Source: Dendrolimus kikuchii (lineage: Eukaryota > Arthropoda > Insecta > Lepidoptera > Lasiocampidae). From it: a stretch of DNA of 64,000 bases. The translations under genes were made by a program, and so were the position numbers. The DNA is taken from the NCBI GenBank assembly GCA_019925095.2, contig CM034412.1:9545501-9609500 (forward strand), in the 5' to 3' direction. The notes under the pieces are model-generated. The model worked only from the letters and a program-made list of their open reading frames with translations, did no database searches and was not told where the DNA came from. Every line of letters starts with the position of its first letter. The stretch's first letter is position 1. Positions 33,893-45,125 of the stretch are shown here, one piece after another.

Positions 33893-34164
33893 CGGAGATT
33901 GCACACATACGTATTGCACAATCACTTGCACTTAATCGCACTACTTTCTATCTCTGCCATTCAGCATTATATTCTCTATTATTCGTCTATGTATAGTATT
34001 CAATTAATTGTAAATATCAAAATAATAAGTCATACAGTCCTCATCGAGTTTTATTTGGAAGAAGCAACTGCCACCAACAGGAGGGTTGAGATGAATGGCG
34101 AAGAAGTGGTCCATTGGAACTGTCATTTATCGTACGAAACGTAATTAATTAAAGCATTTATCCG
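33893..34164. other. unrecognised sequence
   Basis: No supported feature. Confidence 0.3.
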
Positions 34165-34465
34165 TTTAGGAACGGAAAAAGAATACCATTTCCTGAGGCC
34201 GGTCATCCTCTGTTTTAAGAGGCGATAAAACAACCCACAGCCAGGTGGTAGTGTATTTGCCTGTCCGGAGGCTACTACGCGTGGTCTAGAGTATGCCGCC
34301 GTAACAACTTTGCTTTGCGTTCCGGTATTAGTAGCCAGGTTCAAGTCTCCCTTTAGAGAGCGGCAGCACATTGATAGCACCTTCGGTGTGACAAATGTCC
34401 ATAGGCGATGTAACCGCTTTCAATCAGGTGGATCGTCTGACTGCTGAACTCATGCAATATAGAAA
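34165..34465 (+). mobile_element. S1 retroposon, full-length form
   Basis: Starts aggaacggaaaaagaat and ends gctgaactcatgcaat; sense orientation, moderately diverged. Confidence 0.7.
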
Positions 34466-35105
34466 CTAATTTAAAAAATCGTTTCCTACCGATATTTTGT
34501 GAGACCGTGGTATCGAGTCGGCCCTAAGAGCTGTAATCAAGGTAATAGTGATTCCAACATCGGTTTACCACGTCACCTTATGGTAATAAAATAATTATTT
34601 CGCTGGTTTTATTTTAGCACGGTTTCTATAACTTTAGTTATTTGCAGATATATATGCAGCTGATAAAATAAATGTCAAATCATAGAATAAGAAACGATTT
34701 ATCGTAAACTACTCTTGTTCACTTCTCTGGGTGTCAAACAAACATAAGCCGACATATAATTTCCCATGGGAAAAACATTTCCTTTTTAAATCAATGCCCA
34801 CCATAGAGTATTTATTGTTTAGCCAGCGCACGCCGATAAATCAATGCTTCAGTCCGTTTTTCTCAGAATTGATATTTCACATTAAAAAGTGATATTAATC
34901 ACAATCAAATATAGCTTATGTCAATCAAGAACAATGTAGATTTTTACTGGTGAAAGAATTTTAAAAATTGGTTCTGTATTTCAAGAGATTATTTCTACAA
35001 ACAACCAAACTCACAAACTTTACATGTTTATAATATTAATATAGATTAGCCAACAGTAGTAGTCCGTCCACATAGCCAATTCTGATGATTTTTTTTATTG
35101 TGTAG
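34466..35105. other. AT-rich DNA, Helitron-like scrap at right
   Basis: 34935-35047 (ttttaaaaattggttctg, aactcacaaactttac, tttataatattaatatagat) is the 5' part of a small minus-strand Helitron whose 3' end is not recognised. Confidence 0.4.
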
Positions 35106-35109
35106 TATA

Positions 35110-35436
35110 GGCTCGCGTTTTTTTTTATATTGCAGGAGATCAGCAGCCAGGCAGACGGCCCACTTGATGGAAAGCGGTTACCATCGTCCATGCACATTTG
35201 CAACACCAAAGTTGCTACAAATGCGCTGCTGCTCTCTTAAGGGAAATTGGAACCTGGTCACTAATACCGGAACACAAGTCATGGTTGTCATGACGACATA
35301 CTCTAGACCAAGGGTGGTAGCCATCCAGTCGGGCAAATGCCCTACCACCTGGCTGTGGGTTGTTAAGTCGCCTCTTACAACAGGTCGCCCGACCGCAGGT
35401 AATTGTATTCTTTCTCCGTTCCTGCACGGATAGAAT
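35110..35436 (-). mobile_element. S1 retroposon, full-length form
   Basis: T run, attgcaggagatcagcag at the left; ttcctgcacggatagaat at the right. Antisense. Confidence 0.75.
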
Positions 35437-36100
35437 AGCGGATAGCGTTTGACCACAATCCCGCCCTATGTGGAGCGAAGATATGGTCTAGGATGGAGCA
35501 CGCTTACCTAGAAGGTACCTATTCACACGGGACTTGAAGACACCCAGGTTATAATAAGTCTTAGTATAATAGCGCAGTTGAATTGTAGGCTACCACCGAC
35601 ACCATTCTATGGAGTTCTTGTGACAACTCGAAAGGCCACATTTCACATTTCTCACCAAAACACATAGTTACTACTCAAAAACTATCAGTATCCTATCTAT
35701 AACTACTGTTCATTTTAGAGTAATGTTACACATTTTTATAAAATAAAACTGCACAGCACAACGTCTCCTTTCAATTCCCGCCAAAAACCTCGAATATCCT
35801 ACAGCTGCGTACGCCTTAAATATTATCGGATTAGACGATTGTTGGCAACGGTCGTGCCCTATACAACCTACCTGTCACTTTGACAGCTGAACTAAAAGAA
35901 AAATTGATTCTTGTCGCCAGAAATGAATTAGATTTTTATCATTTTTTTTTCAGTTGTATTCCTTTTCATTGGTACTGTATAGCAGTGGCGTGGACTTCAT
36001 ACTACTTGATTACCCATAACCTATCTTTAAGAATCTAGCGACCAAAAGATAGAAAACACCATGAATTTGTTGGCTTTGATGTTTTTTATTCGTGCATGTA
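35437..36100. other. unrecognised sequence
   Basis: No supported feature. Confidence 0.35.
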
Positions 36101-36104
36101 TTAT

Positions 36105-36255
36105 TGCTGTATTACTATCTCTTACGCGTCTCGGGACGCCCGACAGAAGTGATAACTTGCGTGAGAGAAAGGGAAGCCAGACAGACAGGCGCCGTAACGC
36201 GTTACGTAACGAAGCGGTTTACCCTCCCATAAGAAGTTATCACTTCAAAAAACGA
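36105..36255. repeat. repeat family R3, copy 2
   Basis: Inverted relative to 31035-31175 and 31750-31775: gtctcgggacgcccgaca, gtgagagaaagggaagcc, gcgccgtaacgcgttacg, ttatcacttcaaaa. Confidence 0.5.
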
Positions 36256-36261
36256 ATTCCA

Positions 36262-36513
36262 ATGTGATTTTTTACAGATCGATAGCAAATTTTATGTAAT
36301 AGTATGTGTGATATTTTATTATCCCAGGAATCTCGCGAAATTTTTTCCGGGGGACCGGAAACCGCAGGGGTTTGAAGTTGTTCGGGTGTATAAGAATTAG
36401 TTTATTTCGACACAGTTTTTACTAAACTTACTTTTTTAAAATTCTACTGTACTTTGCGGGAATCCCGCGGGAATTTCAAGTCAAGCGTGGATGAAGTCCC
36501 GAGCATATCCTAG
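36262..36513 (+). mobile_element. Helitron family H2, 5'-truncated
   Basis: Sense copy ending gcgtggatgaagtcccgagc, then atatcCTAG at 36510-36513 followed by T. Internal gggaatcccgcgggaatt. Confidence 0.6.
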
Positions 36514-37345
36514 TATTTAATATAAATAGATAAAACGTCATGTAGATAAGTGACAATGTCATGTAGTTTTGCACTAAAATCTTAAGCGCGAGAGGTGTCA
36601 GTTTGCGCGACGACACCTCAAATAGTAATATCATAAATACAGCATGACATTGACAGGCCTGTCACACTCATACACTTTTATGATTCATTGATAATAGTAT
36701 TTACTTGTAACCTATAAGGTCGTATGAGTGACTTTGTTGTTTCAGAAGGTTATTTCAAGTGCCTGTTCACGTACAACCCGCAGAAATTGGGGCCGGCAAC
36801 CGTCACGGTAATTCAGCGATTTCGTGTTTACCTTTTTAATTTAATTTAAAATCAGACTACAACTTTGATCGGGTACGAAATAAATGTTTTACTCTGTGAC
36901 CGATTTTAATTGGGAAGAAACAAATTATATTATAGTAATTTTAAAATACTTAATTTACAATATACAATCAATTAACATTAATATATTTTCTTCTTGGCAT
37001 CACTAATTTGGTTTTTTGTTTTCTTATATTTCTGTGGGTATCTCAGTTTTGTAATAATATTTGAAATCATAATTATGATGGACCAGTCTAATGCGGAATC
37101 AAAACTCATAAACTTCGTAAAAGGTTGTAAAAAATAGACTATTAGGCTATTTATAAACAAAATTGAACTGTCTGGCTGTGGTTTGAAAATAAATGTCAAA
37201 AAAGTAAAAACTACCATTTATACACTTAATCGTAGTGACCATTTTCAGATTTTTTCTGTCCGTAGGAAAGTGAAAAGTAGTCTCGGTACGGCTCAATGGA
37301 TTTCAATCAAAATTATAGAGCATAAAATAGTAACTTTATTTTCAA
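36514..37345. other. AT-rich DNA, nothing recognised
   Basis: 36600-36630 and neighbouring text look unique. No gene. Confidence 0.35.
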
Positions 37346-37631
37346 CTAGGATATGCCTGAGGTTTCGTCTACGCTTGACTAGAAATTCTCGCGGGATTGC
37401 CAGGATAAAAAGAAGCGCAGATTTCAAGTCCAAGAATTTGCTGTCGATCAGTGAAAATCGTATCGTAATCGGCCTAGTAGTTCTTACGTGAATCCCAAAC
37501 AAACAGACAAACAGATAAGACCTTCAAAATTAGTTGCATCGTGTTCTTCGTCGTTTATATAGTCTATCCCAGTTTTTTTAATAGCTTCAATGTACAGACA
37601 CGGTATCTTTAGAATTTTATAACATTATAGA
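37346..37631 (-). mobile_element. non-autonomous Helitron family H2, complete
   Basis: CTAG at 37346-37349; the right end is tataga followed by host T, so the minus strand begins TCTATAATGTTATAAAATTC. Body with ttacgtgaatcccaaac. Length 286 bp. Confidence 0.7.
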
Positions 37632-37679
37632 TAGGTAAATGCTTGTATGTGTTTCGTTTAGCAAATATAATATAATGTT

Positions 37680-37765
37680 CGCACGTAGAAAATGCCGTGG
37701 CGCCGACTTGAGGAGGCCTACGTCCAGCAGTGAGTGGCCTACGAATGGCTGACTACGACGTACAA
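37680..37765 (+). mobile_element. RTE-like LINE 3' tail
   Basis: gaggaggcctacgtccagca and gtgggctaca-like text ending gactacgacg is the end of the family seen at 32062-32484, sense orientation. Confidence 0.5.
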
Positions 37766-37959
37766 AATGCTGGCTATAGATAAGAACATAATAATAACAG
37801 CATATAGAAGTCGTGGCAGCGTAATGTAATTAATGAGCTTAGCTGTGCATATTTTTACAATTACCACGAGCTAACAACAGTATACTGTCCATTCCCCAAT
37901 AGTGGGAGGTCCGAGCCCAGCGGTGGGAGGTTTATGGGCTGTTATTATACATTATTATA

Positions 37960-38135
37960 TATAGACTTCCCACTTTTGGTCTGTCCTCTTAATTTTTTTA
38001 GGGAAATGGAGAGCATCTCAAATAAACGAGCATGTATGGAGAAGTTAATGAAAGTCATGAAATTCATTTGCAATTGGAGGTCCAAATGCTCTGCCTACCC
38101 GCATGGAAAACAGGCGTGATAATATGTATGTATGT
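37960..38135 (+). pseudogene. LINE C-terminal remnant related to L1a
   Basis: SNKRACMEKLMKVMKF, WRSKCSAYPHGKQA then stop, and a TATG tail. It parallels NRRACMTRAMNVK and WRSVVRAYPARELA at 30500-30625. About 45 codons, diverged. Confidence 0.55.
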
Positions 38136-38465
38136 AACCACTGAGCTACCAGGGCTATAGTTAACAATAAATTCATGAACCAGCAAAAAAAACGACTAAA
38201 GAAATTCTAAGGTAATATTCTTGTATAGTAAATGAAGGGTTGATACTAGGTATCCCATCTTACGAGTGTTTTATTCCCGCTATAAAAGCTCCGGTACACT
38301 TAAGCTCACTTGGAAATTCAATGTCGCCGCCCAGACTGTTTGCGGGTTGAATTTCTATCAGGACCCTTTATTCATTTCATCTTGTTAGTTTATTTGTAGA
38401 CAGATACATGGTTGTTATGATATTTTCTAAAGGGATAGATAGAAAAAATGAAGCTCCAGGAGTTA
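38136..38465. other. unrecognised sequence
   Basis: A tRNA-A-box-like piece near 38130-38150 (reversed ggtagctcagtggttac) may be a SINE scrap. Confidence 0.3.
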
Positions 38466-38469
38466 CAAT

Positions 38470-38940
38470 TTTGGAGTGATATCTACTTCACCTGGGTAAA
38501 GGCCTCCTCGAAAGACGCCCATCTGTCTCTGTCCTGGGCTATTTGATACCAGTTGGGGCCGGCTATTTTTTTATGTCCTCTTTCCAACGCATCAATGGTC
38601 TTCCTCTGCCTTTCTTGCCTTGTGGTTCTTTCCACAGAGTTGTCTTTACGGTCCATCTCTGGTCTGTAAGCCTTATTATATGACCTGCCCATTTCCGTTT
38701 TAATTTCTGTGCCTAGCTCAAAGCATTAGTTGCTTATGTTATCGCTCTTATTGTTGTGTGTCTAATTTTGTCCATTTTCTTTATTTTGAGCATGCTTCGC
38801 TCGAGACCTCGTTGGCAGGTGGCTATTTTGTGTTTCGTCTTGGCCGTAAACTTCCACGTCTGGCAACCATATAATAATCCCGGTGTAATGTGGCGAGAAG
38901 CAATGGGTAACTTTAAATGATACGTCCGTCTGTAGAGAAT
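38470..38940 (-). pseudogene. RTE-like LINE ORF remnant
   Basis: Minus-strand reading gives KKIAGPNWYQIAQDRDRW and WASFEEAFTQ near the end, and in other frames QRGLERSMLK-like residues and YYMVARR upstream. This is the post-polymerase part and C-terminus of an RTE-type retrotransposon protein. Frame changes and stops show it is dead. Confidence 0.65.
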
Positions 38941-38964
38941 GATCTTTAATGACTAACTTAATAT

Positions 38965-39430
38965 TATTACAATACAATACTCTTTATTGTAGACCAACAT
39001 TACATAGACAAAAATCACAAAAAACTTACTTACTAAAAGGTAGTGCAATGGGCGGCCTTATTGCTAAAAGCAATCTCTTCCAGGCAATCTTTGGATGGAC
39101 AAGATCTAATTACATAGATAGCATTGGCGTGCAGTTGAAATAGATATAATAATAAAATAATTATAATACATATATTATAATTATAAAAATATATACGTAC
39201 ATAGACTTACAAAACAAACAATAAACACGTAATACAGTTAAATAGTGCTCCTTCACGAGTCTGTTAAAGGAATGGATAGATTTAGCAGACCGGACATCTG
39301 CCGGCAGAGCATTCCAGAGATGCACAGCCTGAACAGAGAACGATTTTGCGTAAATCTCTGTAGTATGTATCGGTGTCCTAAATCGCAACCTCTCTGACGT
39401 TCTCAAAGACCTCGAATCACTGTGAAAAAA
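38965..39430 (-). pseudogene. CR1/Jockey-like LINE C-terminus and 3' UTR (family L2)
   Basis: The minus-strand peptide begins MRTSERLRFRTPIHTTEIY and contains FSVQAVHLWNALPADVRSA, typical of the extreme C-terminus of CR1/Jockey-like reverse transcriptases. It is followed by the L2 3' UTR (ggccttattgct-aaaagcaatctc) and ends at tactctttattgta. This copy links the L2 tails elsewhere to a protein-coding LINE. Confidence 0.65.
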
Positions 39431-39576
39431 TTAAAAACGTTCTTTAAGATAAGACGATTACATACTTCACTACACCGGTATGAGGTTAGAGTTCAAAATT
39501 TCTGGAATTATTACATAAAATAAGGCAACTAACAATAACAATACTAACAATTAATTTAAAATTACTAACCAATTAA

Positions 39577-39581
39577 CATAC
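39577..39581. repeat. 5-bp target duplication of BEL/Pao (left)
   Basis: catac; the partner is at 45501-45505. Confidence 0.85.
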
Positions 39582-39735
39582 TGATTGTAACGTGATTTTG
39601 AATTTTTAAGTTTCGGGAGTAAATGAATGCAATTTGAATCCAGTTCAAAGAGGTTATATTGTTTTTTAAAATTACATGACATGACGTTTTTGACACTTAA
39701 CGTTACGTTCACAAACTTTGTATAATGTAGTAACA
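39582..39735 (-). mobile_element. BEL/Pao 3' LTR
   Basis: 154 bp, starting TGTTACTACA and ending GTTACAATCA on the minus strand. Identical by eye to the LTR at 45347-45500. The gag-pol stop codon lies inside it. No canonical AATAAA or TATAAA is visible. Confidence 0.85.
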
Positions 39736-42700
39736 TGGGGCCGGCCTTGGAAGCAGCAGGTTCCAACAGGATCAGCACACATCACAACGCCTTTGCAGTC
39801 CAGGGTCATCACACCGCATTTGGATTCTGTTGTCACCACACCGTCTTTGGATTCCATTGTCGTTACACCATCTTTAGGGTCTATTGATGGTATTGGTAGT
39901 GGACAAATTTTCGAGAAAGCTCTGCGAGTTACTCCAGATGATGTGTACAGATCAGCTACTCGAGACACACCGTCCAAGCCAGGGAATATACGGATTATCC
40001 TTCCTAACTTCCATTTGAGAGGTGGCAAGTTGTCATCTTTTATAAGAACAAGTTGGTGGAGTTTGACATCATCCTTATTGATCTTCCACTTGGTTCTAGT
40101 TTGCAGTTCCAAAACGTATTCCTTTGCCCATCTTTTCCAAAAGTCTTGTCTCATTTTCTCGATTATTTCGTACCGGGGCAGGCGATGATTTGGTAATTTT
40201 GTCAAATCTGCAGCCGCTGGAGCGGTCAACGGTCGGCCGATGAGAAAATGGGCAGGAGTAAGAGGTAAGAGGTCATTAGGATCCGTAGATAGAGTTGAAA
40301 GAGGTCGAGAGTTAAGGATGGCCTCAATTTGTATCAAAACTGTAGCAAACTCCTCGTATGTGAGGTTAGCGCCACCTACTACACGTCTTAAGTGATGCTT
40401 ACAGGATTTTATCCCGGCTTCCCATAATCCGCCAAAATGAGGTGAATAGGGGGGAATAAAACTAAATTTAATATGATTATCGGAAGTGTAGTTAAAAATA
40501 TCATGACTATGATTTTTAAAAAATGAAGCTAATTCTCTTTCAGCGCCCACAAAGTTCTTTCCATTGTCGGAAATTATCTCTATCGGTTTACCACGTCGAG
40601 ATATGAATCGTTTTAACGCTAGCAAATAAGAAGCTGATGAAAGACTAGTGACTAGTTCCAAGTGCACCGCCCGAGTAGTGAAACAAACGAATAAACAAAT
40701 GTATCCCTTTATAAGAGAAGCTCCCCTGCCTTGACGATTCAATATCATCACTGGTCCGGCGTAGTCTGCTCCGCAACGCATAAATGGAAAGCCAGGTTCA
40801 AGCCTTTTGGCGGGGAGATTTCCCATAATTGGTGAAGAAGTCTTTCCTATCATACGCATACACGTAACACATTCTCTGGGAATCTTTTTTGCTAAATTAC
40901 GGCCTCCGATTGGCCACCAAGATTCACGCACAGTTGCTAGCAGAAGCTGAGCTCCGCCATGCATTAACTGCTTGTGTTCATATAAAAATAGTAATTTAGT
41001 AAACCTATGCTTACTGCACAAAAGTATTGGATGCTTTTTGTTGTACTCGAAATGACTGGAATTATGTAAACGACCACCTACACGTATCAAATTATTTTTA
41101 TCTAGAAATATATTTAAACCGATTAGTCTTTTGGATTTTATTGCTAAACCTTTAACCAATGACTTATATTCATCAGGAAACGATTCTAACTGCGATTGAC
41201 GTGCTAACATGTCAGTTGAAACGGCCAATTCATCTACTGATAAAGGTCCGAACTTACGATTTTCTTTACAAGTTCGTACGTTATCTATAAATCTAAGCAC
41301 ATAAGCAGCTGATCGACGCATTCGGATAAAAGAGGAAAATCTATTAACATCTAGAATTCTAATTGTAGAATTTGATTTATTACACAGGAGACTAACACTA
41401 GCTTGTGGCTTTAGTTCTGGCAATTGATTAATTTCTAACGCAAAATTAGTTTTATAAGTAATTTTACTATTTTGTAAGAATGCTGGACCATGCCACCACA
41501 TTTTGTTATGTTTTAGTTCGCCCAAATTCATGCCTCTTGATACTATATCTGCGGGGTTATCCTCACTCTTTATGTGCAACCAAGGTGCATCACCAGTTAT
41601 TTCATTAATCTGTGAGACACGATTTTGCACAAACGTTTTTAAAGAATGAGGCGACATTCGAATCCAGCCCATAACAATAGTAGAGTCTGTCCAAAAGTAT
41701 ATCCTAGTAAATGTCATTCGTAAAGACTTAACGATTTTTTTGTATAAACGAGCTCCTAATACAGCGCCGCACAACTCGAGCCGCGGTACAGTACAAACTG
41801 TTTTAATAGGTGCTACTTTACTTTTAGCACATAATAGATGACTAGTAACATTCATAAGATCATTACTGTAAGAACGCACATACGCGCAGGCACCGTATGC
41901 ATCTTGTGACGCGTCAGTAAAAATATGTAATTCATGTTCGTACGAGCATTCACTCATTATGTACCGAGGTATACGTATTTGATCTAAACAGGACATTGTT
42001 GTAATAAAATGGTTCCAGGCGCATTCAATTTCCGTAGGAACCATGTCATCCCAATCCACTTTACTTAGCCACAATTTTTGTAAAAGCACTTTCGCTATTA
42101 TTATTGTTGGAGATAATAAACCCAACGGATCATAAATTTGTGATATTACTGAAATTATGTTACGTTTCGTGACAGCAGCTTTAGGATCTAACCTAGTGGT
42201 AAAATGCAACTCATCAGTATTTACTTGCCATCCGAGACCGAGAGTTTTATTTTGTGAATGTTCACCAATCGCGAGTTCTTTAGAACTGGTTATATTAGCG
42301 TCACAATTGAACGTCCATTTACGCAACGGAAAACACCCTGCCTTTAACACCCGTGATGTTTTTTCGCATATATCTGCCAGAAGGCGAGAATTATTTTCAC
42401 CTGTGATCAAATCATCGACAAAAAAGTCTTCCTTTATGACCTTGGCAATGATTTCATCATTGGTTTCCTCGGCAAGTTGCCGCAAACAACGCATACTGAG
42501 ATAGGGAGCTGACGCGGTACCATATGTCACTGTGTTGAGTTGATATATACCTAACTCATCAGACGAATTTTCCCGCCATAATATAAGTTGTAACTTTCGC
42601 TGACTAGGGTGAACTAAAATTTGTCGATACATTTTCTCAACATCAGCGCAGGCTACATACTTATAATGTCTAAATCGAAGCAAAATTAAGAAAATATCAT

Positions 42701-45125
42701 TTTGTAATGGCGGGCCTATAAATTGTATATCGTTAAATGACTTGTTTGTTGTGGTAATTGCACTTGCGTCAAATACGACGCGTAATTTTGTTGTAGAACT
42801 GTGTTCCCGAACAACACCATGGTGAGGCAGAAAATAGAATGGCGTGTCATATTTATGTATGGGTGACATATGACCTAATGAAATGTATTCACGCATGAAT
42901 TGAACATACATGTTTTTATAAGATGGTGAACGATCTAACTTTCGTTCTAATGCTAAAAAACGCAACCTAGCACTTTCATAGGAATCTCCAAGAACATCAG
43001 CAGGTTCCTTTAGTGGAACTTGAACTAAAAACCTTCCACTTTCATCTCGTGTGGTAGTATTAACGAAGTGTTCTTCACATTTACGCTCTTCACTAGTAAG
43101 AATCGAATCGGTACATCCAATCTCCTCCAACTCCCAAAACCTTCGCAATTGAGTATCGATACTCAATGACTGGATAAAATGACAATGAGAGTTATTATAA
43201 CGAATATTTTTATTATTTATGGGTCCAGAAATCAACCAGCCTAACCTTGAACCTTGTAAATATGGTCCATTGGGAAGTGGAATTCGATTATTATCCAACA
43301 GATCCCAAAAAACGTCGGCACCTATCAGCAAATCGATTTCTGAAGGTATGTAAAAAGTGGGATCAGCCAAAGTATGATTTTCTGGAATGTCAAATAATTT
43401 GTAATCATAATAATTGGAAGGTAGATTGGATGTAATGTTTGACAAAACAAAACATTGTAAACGCATATTAAATTGATTATATTTTGAATGCATATTAATA
43501 TTGCATAATTTATTTGTGTGTGAGACCGACTGTCCCACACCCAATATACGCATTGTGGACTGTATGATTGGAATATTTAAACGATTGCATAGTTTTTCTG
43601 ATATGAAACTATTTTGGCTACCATTATCTAACAGCGCTCGGGCTGTATGATATTGGTTGTTACTATCCATCACTTCAACAATTGCAGTGGACAGCAATAC
43701 TTGTGGTAATTGAATAAAATGTTTATTGTTTTTATCCATGCCCATTTGAGGGTTAAACGCACAAGAAACTATTGACACTGGTTTGCTTTCCACCGACTGG
43801 GAAAGGCAGCTGTTTGTATCTGATAACACAGACTTAGGAGTATGAGATTTAAAATTATTTAAATGTATTAAACTATTATGTTTCTTCTGACATTGTTTAC
43901 AAGGTCCATACTTACATTCACTTACAATATGTCCTGGACGCAAGCAATTTTTACACAATTGTTCTTTAATTTTTACAAAATTAATTCTGTCTTGAACAGC
44001 TAAATTCAAAAAATTAATACATGAGAATAATGCATGGCTACCATTACACATGGGGCATAGTCTTGAAGGTTTTTCCAATTTATTACCAATATTATGTGAA
44101 GGTGTGGATGTAGATGCGTAACTGTAGCTTTGATGTGGCTGTGTATTTTCAATAGAGGCCCGTTTAAAAGATTTTGTAGGCTTACTATGACTACACTGAA
44201 TCATGTCTAACATGTCTGCACGATTCCGCAAAAAATGTAACAAATCACCCAACTTAATCTTTTCCTTAACAGAACCTTTGAAATTCTCCCATTCACGCTC
44301 CGTAGAAGAATCAAGTTTAGAAACCATAATGTAAATAACCAAAGTATCCCATGAGTCAGTGGGTTCATTTAATGATTTTAGTGCCCTTAAGTTGCGTAGG
44401 ATAATATCAATTAATTTTCTTATTTGAACCGAGGATTCTTTATTCATAGATTGTGCAGTAAACAGAGCTTTAACATGGTTATGTGTTAATAAACGATTAT
44501 TTTGAAATCTGCTTTCTAACAATTCCCAAGCATGAATGTAATTACCTGATGTGAACTCTAGTGCACTGATTACTTGAAGCGCTGAACCACTAAGAGAAGA
44601 TTTTAAGTAGTGAAACTTTTGTATAGCATCTAAATCAGTGCGTTTATGAATTATTGATATATATGAGTTTTTATACTCAAACCAATGATCATATGAACCA
44701 TCAAAGCAAGGGAGCTTAATATCTGGTAATTTTATAGGTATAGATTCAACATTGATCTTGTTGGTGCAAGGTGAACTTATACTAGAATCATTTTTACTTG
44801 GATTAAGTAAACATTTTGCTATTGACATTATATTGAAATACTGATCCTCAAAAGCCTCCCTATATTCTAAATTTCTTGTCAACTCAGTGTCATCTGACAT
44901 TTTATCAATATTTTGTTGTATATGGTTAAAAGAAGTTAGCAAGGCAGACGCAGATTCCATTCGTAGTTGGATTTCAGCTTGTTGCCTATCGGTCAAAAGC
45001 ACGTTGTCAAATTTAGCTATGTATTTTTCGAATAATGTCAATCTACCTTTAATGAACCCTCTTTGTCTCTTAAACTCACTTATATTAGATGTATTTCCGG
45101 CATCACTATACTCATCGAGACTCAT
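39672..45125 (-). CDS. BEL/Pao gag-pol polyprotein, 1817 residues
   Basis: Single frame, first ATG at 45125, TAA at 39672-39674. The Gag-like part (about 1-350, with a DUF1759-like region near 130-310) is followed by zinc knuckles: C391-X2-C394-X4-H399-X4-C404 and a second cluster C409/C412/H416/H421. An aspartic protease has LLDNGS (D500). The reverse transcriptase has ACADVE (D828) and FVDD (D904, D905). RNase H has FTDAS (D1071), E1117, D1147 and D1189/D1193. Integrase has a zinc site H1384/H1389/C1419/C1422, then D1454, D1520 and E1569, and a DUF5641-like end near 1620-1745. All catalytic residues I could check are present. The last ~20 residues are encoded by the 3' LTR. The protein would be made in the cytoplasm and cleaved by its own protease. 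Confidence 0.92.
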   Translation of the reverse strand: MSLDEYSDAGNTSNISEFKRQRGFIKGRLTLFEKYIAKFDNVLLTDRQQAEIQLRMESASALLTSFNHIQQNIDKMSDDTELTRNLEYREAFEDQYFNIMSIAKCLLNPSKNDSSISSPCTNKINVESIPIKLPDIKLPCFDGSYDHWFEYKNSYISIIHKRTDLDAIQKFHYLKSSLSGSALQVISALEFTSGNYIHAWELLESRFQNNRLLTHNHVKALFTAQSMNKESSVQIRKLIDIILRNLRALKSLNEPTDSWDTLVIYIMVSKLDSSTEREWENFKGSVKEKIKLGDLLHFLRNRADMLDMIQCSHSKPTKSFKRASIENTQPHQSYSYASTSTPSHNIGNKLEKPSRLCPMCNGSHALFSCINFLNLAVQDRINFVKIKEQLCKNCLRPGHIVSECKYGPCKQCQKKHNSLIHLNNFKSHTPKSVLSDTNSCLSQSVESKPVSIVSCAFNPQMGMDKNNKHFIQLPQVLLSTAIVEVMDSNNQYHTARALLDNGSQNSFISEKLCNRLNIPIIQSTMRILGVGQSVSHTNKLCNINMHSKYNQFNMRLQCFVLSNITSNLPSNYYDYKLFDIPENHTLADPTFYIPSEIDLLIGADVFWDLLDNNRIPLPNGPYLQGSRLGWLISGPINNKNIRYNNSHCHFIQSLSIDTQLRRFWELEEIGCTDSILTSEERKCEEHFVNTTTRDESGRFLVQVPLKEPADVLGDSYESARLRFLALERKLDRSPSYKNMYVQFMREYISLGHMSPIHKYDTPFYFLPHHGVVREHSSTTKLRVVFDASAITTTNKSFNDIQFIGPPLQNDIFLILLRFRHYKYVACADVEKMYRQILVHPSQRKLQLILWRENSSDELGIYQLNTVTYGTASAPYLSMRCLRQLAEETNDEIIAKVIKEDFFVDDLITGENNSRLLADICEKTSRVLKAGCFPLRKWTFNCDANITSSKELAIGEHSQNKTLGLGWQVNTDELHFTTRLDPKAAVTKRNIISVISQIYDPLGLLSPTIIIAKVLLQKLWLSKVDWDDMVPTEIECAWNHFITTMSCLDQIRIPRYIMSECSYEHELHIFTDASQDAYGACAYVRSYSNDLMNVTSHLLCAKSKVAPIKTVCTVPRLELCGAVLGARLYKKIVKSLRMTFTRIYFWTDSTIVMGWIRMSPHSLKTFVQNRVSQINEITGDAPWLHIKSEDNPADIVSRGMNLGELKHNKMWWHGPAFLQNSKITYKTNFALEINQLPELKPQASVSLLCNKSNSTIRILDVNRFSSFIRMRRSAAYVLRFIDNVRTCKENRKFGPLSVDELAVSTDMLARQSQLESFPDEYKSLVKGLAIKSKRLIGLNIFLDKNNLIRVGGRLHNSSHFEYNKKHPILLCSKHRFTKLLFLYEHKQLMHGGAQLLLATVRESWWPIGGRNLAKKIPRECVTCMRMIGKTSSPIMGNLPAKRLEPGFPFMRCGADYAGPVMILNRQGRGASLIKGYICLFVCFTTRAVHLELVTSLSSASYLLALKRFISRRGKPIEIISDNGKNFVGAERELASFFKNHSHDIFNYTSDNHIKFSFIPPYSPHFGGLWEAGIKSCKHHLRRVVGGANLTYEEFATVLIQIEAILNSRPLSTLSTDPNDLLPLTPAHFLIGRPLTAPAAADLTKLPNHRLPRYEIIEKMRQDFWKRWAKEYVLELQTRTKWKINKDDVKLHQLVLIKDDNLPPLKWKLGRIIRIFPGLDGVSRVADLYTSSGVTRRAFSKICPLPIPSIDPKDGVTTMESKDGVVTTESKCGVMTLDCKGVVMCADPVGTCCFQGRPHVTTLYKVCERNVKCQKRHVM
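39779..39895 (-). repeat. 30-bp tandem units in gag-pol tail
   Basis: About four diverged 30-bp units encode 10-residue repeats (KDGVTTMES, KDGVVTTES, KCGVMTLDC) at residues 1750-1782. They lie after the conserved integrase C-terminal region. Confidence 0.75.

Noticed and set aside
35098..35433. Recurrent ~70-110-codon peptides with ESGYHRLWTFATPK-like text
   Set aside because: They are antisense readings of S1 retroposons and recur only because S1 recurs; several copies have stops at different points.
39718..40188. 156-codon plus-strand frame and others opposite gag-pol
   Set aside because: Antisense shadows of a strongly supported gag-pol frame.
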